Source of the DNA: a virus
IMG/VR virus record: IMGVR_UViG_3300033145_000158
Span: 1-40,567 of that record
DNA length: 40,567 nt
Strand: one strand, 5' to 3'
The translations under genes were made by a program, and so were the position numbers. The notes beneath the pieces were generated by a model. The model made no database searches, had not been told where the DNA came from, and saw only the letters and a list, made by a program, of their open reading frames with translations. This document shows positions 28,935-35,135 of the stretch, piece after piece (within the stretch, counting starts at the first letter, position 1; each line of letters opens with the position of its first letter).

Positions 28935-29105
28935 GTGCAGTACAGAGAACCTTTTAATTTTGAGTATTGCAAAGCGGTAAAATGTCAATACCGTAAAGGC
29001 CGGAGATGTACCCTTAAAGAGTGCGTCCGTAAAGGTTGCGAGAAGCGATCCGCTTACTTCACGATCCACGGCGAATTAGCCAAAGGGGACAACCCCGATG
29101 CCTGA
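28935..29105 (+). CDS. Cysteine-rich small protein, 56 aa
   Basis: GTG 28935 follows AGGAGTAGTTATA. The product has five cysteines (C12, C17, C25, C30, C35) in a very basic context (CKAVKCQYRKGRRCTLKEC, then VRKGCEKR), suggesting a small metal-binding module. The C-terminus is polar and overlaps the next start by 8 bases. No family is recognised. It is unusual among head structural genes. Confidence 0.55.
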   Translation: MQYREPFNFEYCKAVKCQYRKGRRCTLKECVRKGCEKRSAYFTIHGELAKGDNPDA

Positions 29106-29397
29106 CCCAAGAATACACCCTATAGTTTCAGTAGATGACACATTTACAACGGTTGGCGCTGTTTCGACTGAGGTAAGATCATTCACTCATAACAGGGCAG
29201 AACTAGATCTTGTTAATGATAGTGACGAGGTTATCTATCTAGGGTTTGGTAATGCAGCTGTTATTGGGAGCGGAAAGCGATTAAACCCCAATGGCGGGGC
29301 TTATCATATGGGCCCGGAGAATCTATTTTATGACGACATCAACGCTATTTGTGAAGGCGGACAGGCTAACCTTTGTGTAAGTGAGGGGCTTATCTAA
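29098..29397 (+). CDS. Head-region structural protein, 99 aa
   Basis: ATG 29098 follows AAAGGGGACAACCCC. The product is beta-rich: TEVRSFTHNRAELDLVNDSD, VIYLGFGNAAVIGSGKRLNP, GGAYHMGP, then INAICEGGQANLCVSEGL. This resembles small jelly-roll modules in phage virions (E-L-V-N-x-S-D-x-x-I-Y-L-x-x-G then G-x-x-L-N-P-x-G-G), often found near head fibres. It probably decorates the head, judged from position. Confidence 0.6.
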   Translation: MPDPRIHPIVSVDDTFTTVGAVSTEVRSFTHNRAELDLVNDSDEVIYLGFGNAAVIGSGKRLNPNGGAYHMGPENLFYDDINAICEGGQANLCVSEGLI

Positions 29398-29879
29398 TGA
29401 GTGGTATATCAAATCCAGCAGATTTAGCTTCTGTCACTGCGTCCCTGGCAGCCATCCAGGCAGCCATTGCTGATGTTGATACTGACTTGGCGATAGTTGA
29501 TGCCAACGTGGATACCATCGAAGCGGTTACCTCTGCTTTGCCTACTCTGTCTGAAACAGGTGGAACGGTAACCACGGACGGCACAGAGCAGAATGTCTAT
29601 ATCAATGCCACGCCTTTGGGTGTGTATAATCCGATAGGTGTCAAGATAGATTGCTCTGCACATACGGCTGGCGAGACCATCGTAATTAGGACGTATTATG
29701 ACATTGCCCCAGGCGGTGCAGGGTTAATCCTAGCTGATGCCCTCACATTTGCCGGTGCGATTGACCCTGCAATAATTACTATCGGGCTAGGCCCCAACAG
29801 ATACGGGGTTAAAGTTACTATAGAAAAGACAGCCGGCACTAACAGGGCTTATCCGTGGTCGGCGTTTTACGAAATCTAA
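29397..29879 (+). CDS. Head fibre-like structural protein, 160 aa
   Basis: ATG 29397 overlaps the upstream stop (TAATG). An Ala/Asp-rich coiled region (LASVTASLAAIQAAIADVDT, LAIVDANVDTIEAV) is followed by a beta domain (TDGTEQNVYINATPLGVYNP, GETIVIRTYYDI, RYGVKVTIEKTAG). A coiled stalk plus beta head is typical of short trimeric fibres. It lies in the block between capsid and connector genes, so a capsid fibre is likely (inference). Confidence 0.6.
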   Translation: MSGISNPADLASVTASLAAIQAAIADVDTDLAIVDANVDTIEAVTSALPTLSETGGTVTTDGTEQNVYINATPLGVYNPIGVKIDCSAHTAGETIVIRTYYDIAPGGAGLILADALTFAGAIDPAIITIGLGPNRYGVKVTIEKTAGTNRAYPWSAFYEI

Positions 29880-30595
29880 TGACTAGGACGTTTTACGATA
29901 ACCTGGGATTGAATGAGAATATAGAACTCGACTTGTCAATGCTCGAGGCTACTGGAGTCTACTTGCACGACGAGTCAAAGAATCACCATATAGCCACACA
30001 ACACGCTACACTCGGAACGCCTTTATGGATGCAGCTAGCGTCTGGTAGATATGGGATAAGCATAAATCCGGCATATCCAACTGTAGACACTAAGCAGTTC
30101 TACGATATACCGGCGGCAGATTGCCTAAACCTTGATTTTACATCTGGCGATTACAGCCTTGCTCTTTGGTTCTACTGGACATCGACAGGCTCGTCACAAA
30201 TATTAATGTCTAAGTATGCCCTTGATGCTTCCGGATGGGAAGTCTATTTGTATGATACGGGAATCAACAGATATTTGACTGTACGACATCATCACGGGGG
30301 AACTAGGACAGCTTCTTATTCGAATGGATGGGCTTTTGGCGAGTGGCACTTGTGGAGCTATACAAGGATTGGCGGGATGGCTTATCACTACAAAGATGGT
30401 GAGCTGATAGCGACTTTCATTTCATCGGGTGGGTTGATTGACCCGGTATCAAGCATTGCCGATGACTGGCGATTCGGGTGTCGATATACTGAAGACCAGA
30501 ACTGGGCAAGGGTTAGATTCTACCGCCCCCGAGCTTGGTCAAAGGCTTTAACCGCTGATGAACACAGATTACTTTATAGGTTGGGGTATCCGTGA
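29879..30595 (+). CDS. LamG / concanavalin-like lectin domain protein
   Basis: The chosen start is ATG 29879 (TAATG overlap); the frame from 29855 lies within the previous gene. The 238-residue product shows a LamG-type jelly roll: CLNLDFTSGDYSLALWFYWT, SQILMSKYALDASGWEVYLY, YLTVRHHHGGTRTASY, EWHLWSYTRIGGMAYHYKDG, and the C-terminal RVRFYRPRAWSKALTADEHR, a closing motif common in this fold. Such domains bind sugars or surface polymers. Together with neighbouring fibres it may form a head appendage that binds host surface or environmental glycans (inference). Confidence 0.72.
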   Translation: MTRTFYDNLGLNENIELDLSMLEATGVYLHDESKNHHIATQHATLGTPLWMQLASGRYGISINPAYPTVDTKQFYDIPAADCLNLDFTSGDYSLALWFYWTSTGSSQILMSKYALDASGWEVYLYDTGINRYLTVRHHHGGTRTASYSNGWAFGEWHLWSYTRIGGMAYHYKDGELIATFISSGGLIDPVSSIADDWRFGCRYTEDQNWARVRFYRPRAWSKALTADEHRLLYRLGYP

Positions 30596-31800
30596 TGATT
30601 GATAATATTGGTAGGATTGATACGCTTATTGAACGCCAGGTTGATATGCTTGGTGAGGCTGCCAGTTCAAGGGCGGTTACTTGTACTTTACGAGTCTCCC
30701 CCGATGGGAGTGGCGCTGATGGCTTATCGTGGAGAACAGCCTATCAGACTATTCAGGATGCTCTGGACGCTGCCTCAACTGATGTAAACTCACTTACTCA
30801 GATACGGATAGCTCCCCAAGCAGGGAATATTCATTATAACATTGACCGCACCGGCGACCCAACTTGGTCAGCTAACGTGATGCTGATAGGCTCTCATAGG
30901 ACATGGGTCAAGATTATGAACGACCACGATGGTGCTACTTCTATTTTGAAACTGACTGGATATGCCAGCCTGATAGACCTGAACTTTAATCTAGGGACTG
31001 GCAATAACGGGGTTATATTCGCAAAGGGGGCGTTCCGTGCTAAAGCCCTTCAGTTTGTCGGTGAAGATTTGACCGGAGCTGCCACAGCTTTGCACCTAAA
31101 TGGAGCGTCCTTAATCAAACACGGCAAAATCGCCGATTGCCATTTTAGGGGGCACTCAACTTATATGACGGGGATTCTGATTGATAACTGTGCGCTGTCT
31201 ATGTTCGAGGGTATTAAAATACACGATTGTCTAAAGGGCATCCAGATAGTGCATGAGGATTCCGACTCTAATTACTTCTATGATATAGGCATCGGCGGAT
31301 GCGACTATGTAAACGGCATTGGTATAGACATTGATGCTGGAAATAGGCAACATTTTGAGAGGATTATATTCCACGGGAATACACGGAATGTAGATGCTGC
31401 AAACGGGGGGCACATCTGGAATGATATTGAGGGCGAGTTCCCGGTTACAATCTCCCCTGATGATATGACGGGAATAACATTAACAGCAGATAACGTGGCT
31501 AACGTCTTTGGTGCTGATACCGAGTTAATTGCGGCTAACGCTATTAACAACCCCTTCAGGATTATTATGACTATCGTTGAGCCGCAGATTGCTCAGTGGT
31601 ATCAATTAAGGCTGAGCTCCGATAGCGGGGCGACGTGGTATGAGCGGATTATGGTTTCGACAGCTAGGGCAGCTGGTTCGTCACTCCCTGATGGCACTGA
31701 GTTCATTTTTAATGCTGATACTAGAATATCAGGGAGTATTAAAGCGGAATCAGGCGGGGGAGATACTATGAAGGTCTGGCTTAAGATACAGGAGATATAA
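30595..31800 (+). CDS. Right-handed beta-helix structural protein
   Basis: The chosen start is ATG 30595, overlapping the stop of the upstream gene (TGATG); GTG 30592 is an alternative. The 401-residue product has an N-terminal helix, then TLRVSPDGSGADGLSWRTAY (residues about 31-50), the usual entry to pectate-lyase-like beta-helices. Successive rungs are rich in I/N/G: ATSILKLTGYASLIDLNF, ADCHFRGHSTYMTGILIDNC, FEGIKIHDCLKGIQIVHEDS. A beta-sandwich C-terminal domain follows. The fold is common in tailspikes that bind or cut polysaccharides. Its place among head genes suggests a head fibre or spike instead. Confidence 0.7.
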   Translation: MIDNIGRIDTLIERQVDMLGEAASSRAVTCTLRVSPDGSGADGLSWRTAYQTIQDALDAASTDVNSLTQIRIAPQAGNIHYNIDRTGDPTWSANVMLIGSHRTWVKIMNDHDGATSILKLTGYASLIDLNFNLGTGNNGVIFAKGAFRAKALQFVGEDLTGAATALHLNGASLIKHGKIADCHFRGHSTYMTGILIDNCALSMFEGIKIHDCLKGIQIVHEDSDSNYFYDIGIGGCDYVNGIGIDIDAGNRQHFERIIFHGNTRNVDAANGGHIWNDIEGEFPVTISPDDMTGITLTADNVANVFGADTELIAANAINNPFRIIMTIVEPQIAQWYQLRLSSDSGATWYERIMVSTARAAGSSLPDGTEFIFNADTRISGSIKAESGGGDTMKVWLKIQEI

Positions 31801-31802
31801 TT

Positions 31803-32153
31803 ATGGCATGTACTTATGATGTTTCAACTAACCGGGGTAAAGTCCGATTGCTAATTAACGATGTATCAACAACTGCTTGTGTCTTTTCTGATGCCGAGAT
31901 TGATATTTTCTTATCTATGCACTCCAGCAATATTTACCTGGCGGCGGGCGAGGCTCTAGGGGCTTGGGCTGCTAAGTACACGTTGTTACCAGAAAGCGAA
32001 AAGATAGGTGATTACCAGTATAAACAAACTACTATTGCCGCCATGAATAAACTGAAACTGGAACTGGAGGCAAAAGCATACTCTGATCCAGAGATGGACT
32101 GGGCAGAGATGGACTTAACTGAGGGCTCTGGAATTACAGCGGAGGAAGATTGA
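31803..32153 (+). CDS. Head-tail connector (adaptor) protein
   Basis: The product has 116 residues; ATG 31803 follows AGGAGATATAATT. The opening DVSTNRGKVRLLINDVSTTA, FSDAEIDIFLSMHSS, then LAAGEALGAWAAKYTLLPES match phage head-tail adaptor proteins of the gp6/gp15 type, which bind under the portal as a ring. The C-terminus is acidic. The following genes are the other connector parts in canonical order. Confidence 0.72.
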   Translation: MACTYDVSTNRGKVRLLINDVSTTACVFSDAEIDIFLSMHSSNIYLAAGEALGAWAAKYTLLPESEKIGDYQYKQTTIAAMNKLKLELEAKAYSDPEMDWAEMDLTEGSGITAEED

Positions 32154-32488
32154 GTTACACGTCATTATTGATTAATACCTGTACAGTCAGGCGATATACC
32201 GAGGGGGTTGCAGACGGATACGGTAACCCTACCCTGACCTGGTCTGATCACCTAATTGATGAACCCTGCCGATTGTCATCTGGCAGTGCGGTCACCCAGG
32301 GCAAGGAGATAAAGGTTGGGGCGGAGTTGGTGTTGTCTGACCATACTGTGTTTTTGGGCGATGTCGATGTTACTGAGCAGGACCAAATAGTTATCGATGG
32401 TGCTACCTTTGAAGTCCTGATGGTAGTCAATCGCCAGGACGGATCGGGGTCACATCACATGGAATGCTTCGTGAGGACAGTCTTATGA
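32150..32488 (+). CDS. Head-tail joining / stopper protein
   Basis: TTG 32150 is the probable start, overlapping the upstream stop; no ATG is near. The 112-residue product (LINTCTVRRYTEGVADGYGN, HLIDEPCRLSSG, then YKxx-like strands VLSDHTVFLGDVDVTEQDQI, ATFEVLMVVNRQDGSGSHH) has the pattern of small head closure proteins (SPP1 gp16 / HK97-type stopper). Its place between adaptor and HK97 gp10-like genes supports this. Confidence 0.72.
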   Translation: MSYTSLLINTCTVRRYTEGVADGYGNPTLTWSDHLIDEPCRLSSGSAVTQGKEIKVGAELVLSDHTVFLGDVDVTEQDQIVIDGATFEVLMVVNRQDGSGSHHMECFVRTVL

Positions 32489-32874
32489 AACTCAGCATGA
32501 GCGTAACGAGCAACCTAAAAACCAAAGAGGCGAAAGATATTCTTGGCAAGGCTACTAGGCTGGCTATGCGGGACACAGTGGTTGAGATAGCCAATGACTC
32601 AATGAGGAATACACCCAAATTGACAGGCCACAATATGAGGTCGATTGCAGGTGAAGTCTCAGGGATGGGGACAGTCCAGCAGGGGGCGGATGCCGAGCCG
32701 GGGAAGATTGTCGATGATAGCAAGATGGAGGGCGCGGTATATTCCACCTCTGGCTATGGCGGCTATCTTGAAACAGGAACGGCCCGTATGGATGCCCGCC
32801 CCTACATGAATCCCGCTAAGGAAAAGCATTTTACCCCTGCCAAGTTCGCCGAAAAAGTGAGGAAGTATACATGA
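32485..32874 (+). CDS. HK97 gp10-like tail completion protein
   Basis: The chosen start is ATG 32485, an ATGA overlap; the frame from 32464 has no site. The 129-residue product reads ATRLAMRDTVVEIANDSMRN, TPKLTGHNMRSI, AVYSTSGYGGYLETGTARMD, ARPYMNPAKEKH. These are the T-G-x-L/M-R, Y-x-x-Y-x-E-x-G-T and R-P-x-x-x-P-A motifs of the HK97 gp10 family, which acts in joining or completing tails. Confidence 0.85.
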   Translation: MKLSMSVTSNLKTKEAKDILGKATRLAMRDTVVEIANDSMRNTPKLTGHNMRSIAGEVSGMGTVQQGADAEPGKIVDDSKMEGAVYSTSGYGGYLETGTARMDARPYMNPAKEKHFTPAKFAEKVRKYT

Positions 32875-33278
32875 GTTTGCCTGATATCAACGCAATTCTA
32901 CGCACTTATCTGACAACGTCGTCAACGAAGGTAGATCCGTTAATCGCCCTGGTGGCAGATAGGATATATTGCCCCAGGCTTCCGGAGAATGCTACTCTGC
33001 CGGCCGTCGGGTACTTTACCCGGGGAGGGTCCGCAACCCCGTATATTCCCGATATGCCGAATCCCAGCGTCCAGTTCGACTGCTGGGCTGATAATCCTAT
33101 TGATGCAAAAGAAGTGTATCGAAAATTGTACGATGCATTACAAGGAATCCAGAACGTCGCAGTCGGGTCCAACTATATCCTGTCGGCTATTGAAGAAGTA
33201 CAGGGCATCGACCTAGTTGATTCCGAGATTCCCGATTACTTCAGGGTATTATGCTTCTTTAGTGTCCTAATACGCTGA
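32871..33278 (+). CDS. Tail terminator-like protein (DUF3168 type)
   Basis: The product has 135 residues and starts in an ATGA overlap. DINAILRTYLTTSSTKVDPL, ALVADRIYCPRLPENATLPA, PSVQFDCWADNPIDAKEVYR, then KLYDALQG are the pattern of DUF3168-like tail completion or terminator proteins (a helix, R-I-Y, P-x-x-A-x-x-P, then Q-F-D-x-W). The protein probably caps the tail tube at the head-proximal end. Confidence 0.75.
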   Translation: MSLPDINAILRTYLTTSSTKVDPLIALVADRIYCPRLPENATLPAVGYFTRGGSATPYIPDMPNPSVQFDCWADNPIDAKEVYRKLYDALQGIQNVAVGSNYILSAIEEVQGIDLVDSEIPDYFRVLCFFSVLIR

Positions 33279-33329
33279 TGGAATAAAAACGCCCCAATTC
33301 AAGGCTCAGCGCCGTAGAACCACGTTACA

Positions 33330-33352
33330 GGCGGTCGGGGGCCGTCTTTTTT
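33330..33352 (+). terminator. Probable intrinsic terminator before tail genes
   Basis: GGCGG (33330-33334) pairs with CCGTC (33342-33346) with one G-U, over a G-rich 7-base loop, followed directly by a run of T (33347-33352). The stem is short, but the T run is clear and the next gene has its own strong ribosome binding site. More distant upstream pairing, such as GCCCC at 33291, may add to the fold. Confidence 0.5.
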
Positions 33353-33378
33353 ATTAAAACTTTGAGGAGGTAAACAAA

Positions 33379-33753
33379 ATGGCAGACACACTGATGACAG
33401 TAACACAGGCAACAAAGGCGGGCCTACTGGATATGTCAGGACACGCAAACAAAGAGCTGGGTAATGCAGCCGGGAGTGATTATTTCTACTTTCCAAATGA
33501 TGGGCACACAGTGTTAATAGTTGATGGAGTAACTGGAGATACTTTTACTTTTACAGCTGTTAACGACCCATATGGGCGGATTGAAACTCTCGCCCCTGTT
33601 GTATCAACCGGTAAAATCGCCATGCTCGGCCCGTTTATGCCTGAGCTTTGGAACGTGGTATCTGGCACTTTTGCGGGTTGTGTCAAGTTCAAACCAACAA
33701 CTGGCAATGTAGGTGACGTTTTGCTGGCTGTTAAAGTGACTGACGCAAGTTAA
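33379..33753 (+). CDS. Structural protein, 124 aa
   Basis: ATG 33379 follows TTGAGGAGGTAAACAAA. The product is beta-rich: NAAGSDYFYFPNDGHTVLIV, DGVTGDTFTFTAVNDPYGRI, GKIAMLGPFMPELWNVVSGT, FAGCVKFKPT. The phrase H/R-T-x-L-x-V-x-N-x-x-x-x-x-x-T-F-T and the end K-x-G-D-V-x-L-A-V are seen in small phage decoration or tail proteins. It opens the tail block and has a high-expression type binding site, so it is probably abundant in the virion. Confidence 0.6.
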   Translation: MADTLMTVTQATKAGLLDMSGHANKELGNAAGSDYFYFPNDGHTVLIVDGVTGDTFTFTAVNDPYGRIETLAPVVSTGKIAMLGPFMPELWNVVSGTFAGCVKFKPTTGNVGDVLLAVKVTDAS

Positions 33754-33773
33754 TAAATTAAACAGGAGGGAGA

Positions 33774-33974
33774 ATGAGCAAGAGTAGTAAACCAGAAGTA
33801 GTTGAGCCTCGCAATTTGCAAGAAGAGGTGGCGAAGTTCTTCTTGACAGCCGTTCCTTGGGAAAGTGCTCCTTTCCCGTTAAAGCAGGGATGCATGATTC
33901 GGGCAAAGGAGCTGCTAACATTTCTTGATTCTCAGGGCGCCAGGCTGCCGGAGGATAGAAGGCTAATTAGGTAA
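33774..33974 (+). CDS. Small hypothetical tail-region protein, 66 aa
   Basis: ATG 33774 follows AACAGGAGGGAGA. The product is polar at first (SKSSKPEVVEP), then helical (NLQEEVAKFFLTAVPWESAP, MIRAKELLTFLDSQGA). No family is recognised. It lies between two structural genes. A chaperone or minor virion role is possible. Confidence 0.55.
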   Translation: MSKSSKPEVVEPRNLQEEVAKFFLTAVPWESAPFPLKQGCMIRAKELLTFLDSQGARLPEDRRLIR

Positions 33975-33998
33975 ATAATCATCAGGAGGTAAAAGGAA

Positions 33999-34499
33999 AT
34001 GGCTAAGACGGTAGCAAATGTATTGGTAGGTGTGGCAACCCTGTATTATCACGCTACAGCTGGAACGGCAGTAGGCAGTGTGACTACGGAGGTAGGTTTC
34101 ACTGAGGACGGTGTGACTATGGAATATACCCCCACCGTTGAAGATATCGAAGTTGAAGAGGAAACGGTGGCTATCAGTAGGGTTATCTCCAAAGAGGAAA
34201 TCGCCATAACCTGTAACATGGCGGAATCTGCCCTTGCTAATATGGAATTGGCGATGGCAGGTGCTTCTTTGGCTGGTTCTGTTATCACCCTGGGAGGTGG
34301 AACTCTTCAGAACTTTGCCATGAAGATTGTGGGGGTTAATCCATCTGGTGCGGCAAGGACTATTTATGCAGGGTACGTTCACCCCACCGGAGCTGTCGGC
34401 ATGGCTTACAAGAAGGGAGAGAAGACGGTTGTCCCTGTAACCTTGAAACCATACCTCAACGCTTCTGGCGGAACTGTTATCACTATCACCGATGCCTAA
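33999..34499 (+). CDS. Major tail tube protein
   Basis: The product has 166 residues; ATG 33999 follows CAGGAGGTAAAAGGAA. Its beta-rich sequence (TEVGFTEDGVTMEYTPTVED, IEVEEETVAISRVISKEEIA, GTLQNFAMKIVGVNPSGAAR, VVPVTLKPYLNASGG) has the features of siphovirus tail tube proteins: an early G-x-T-x-x-G-V-x-x, acidic E-V-E-E in the middle, and I-P-V-x-L-K/F near the end. The location before the frameshifted chaperone pair and tape measure gene is diagnostic. Confidence 0.8.
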   Translation: MAKTVANVLVGVATLYYHATAGTAVGSVTTEVGFTEDGVTMEYTPTVEDIEVEEETVAISRVISKEEIAITCNMAESALANMELAMAGASLAGSVITLGGGTLQNFAMKIVGVNPSGAARTIYAGYVHPTGAVGMAYKKGEKTVVPVTLKPYLNASGGTVITITDA

Positions 34500-34520
34500 T
34501 TCAGATAAAAAGGAGATAAT

Positions 34521-34928
34521 ATGGATAGGACCGAAGACGAAAAGGTTTTTCAAGATCCGATTAAAGTAATGCTCGGGGGCAGGGAGTTTGGCGTGAATCC
34601 GCTTGTTATTAAATACTCCCGCCCCTGGCGCAAGAAGGTCATCAACCTGATATCAACCGTCCCTAAGTATGCCCAGGTGGATACTAGCAAACCAGATGAA
34701 TTCGCCGAAGCCCTCGGGGTGCTTATGGTTGAGAGTCAGGACACGATTATTGACCTGTTCTTTGAATATGCCAAGGACTTAGACAGGGATGAAATAGAAG
34801 GCATAGCGACTGAAGGTGAAATTGCAGTTGCTTTTGAGGCGGTGATGAATCTATCGTTCCCTTTATCGGAAACGCTGCCGGCGATGATGCAGCGAAATCA
34901 GAAGAAGTCAGCCTCGCGGAAGGGCTAG
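34521..34928 (+). CDS. Tail assembly chaperone (G-type)
   Basis: The product has 135 residues; ATG 34521 follows AAAAAGGAGATAATA. It is helical: QDPIKVMLGGREFGVNPLVI, YSRPWRKKVINLISTVPKYA, ESQDTIIDLFFEYAKDLDRD. The position directly between tail tube and tape measure genes, and the slippery sequence near its end, make it the short form of the tail chaperone pair (lambda G). It would bind the tape measure protein during tail assembly. Confidence 0.85.
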   Translation: MDRTEDEKVFQDPIKVMLGGREFGVNPLVIKYSRPWRKKVINLISTVPKYAQVDTSKPDEFAEALGVLMVESQDTIIDLFFEYAKDLDRDEIEGIATEGEIAVAFEAVMNLSFPLSETLPAMMQRNQKKSASRKG

Positions 34929-35134
34929 AGTTCCTGTTATTCGAATGGCACACGACCCCAGAATATATCATCAATAACTGGACGGACGAGTTGTTCAACC
35001 TGATGTGTGTGAAACTCAGCGAGCGCAAGGAACGGGTGTCTAATGCTTCAAAAGGCAAGAAACAGGCTACAACCTCAGATGTAGACTTATTTAGGCAAGC
35101 AGGAATAAAGGTACAGAAACAGAAGAGGAAATAA
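34521..35134 (+). CDS. Frameshifted long tail assembly chaperone (GT-type)
   Basis: A -1 shift at CCCTTTA (34859-34865) continues the chaperone in a second frame to a stop at 35134, giving about 204 residues. The added part reads GNAAGDDAAKSEEVSLAEGL then EFLLFEWHTTPEYIINNW and DELFNLMCVKLSERK, with a basic end. L-L-x-x-W-x-x-x-P-E-x-I is typical of the T part of such chaperones. The second frame has no good start of its own, which supports recoding rather than a separate gene. The reading is join(34521-34865, 34865-35134). Confidence 0.85.
34859..34865 (+). promoter_or_regulatory. Canonical -1 frameshift site CCCTTTA
   Basis: In the zero frame the codons are TTC-CCT-TTA, so the heptamer is C-CCT-TTA, exactly the X-XXY-YYZ phase needed for tandem -1 slippage. 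The T-domain frame is the -1 frame and is open from here to 35134. A stimulatory structure downstream was not established. Confidence 0.85.
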
Positions 35135-35135
35135 T

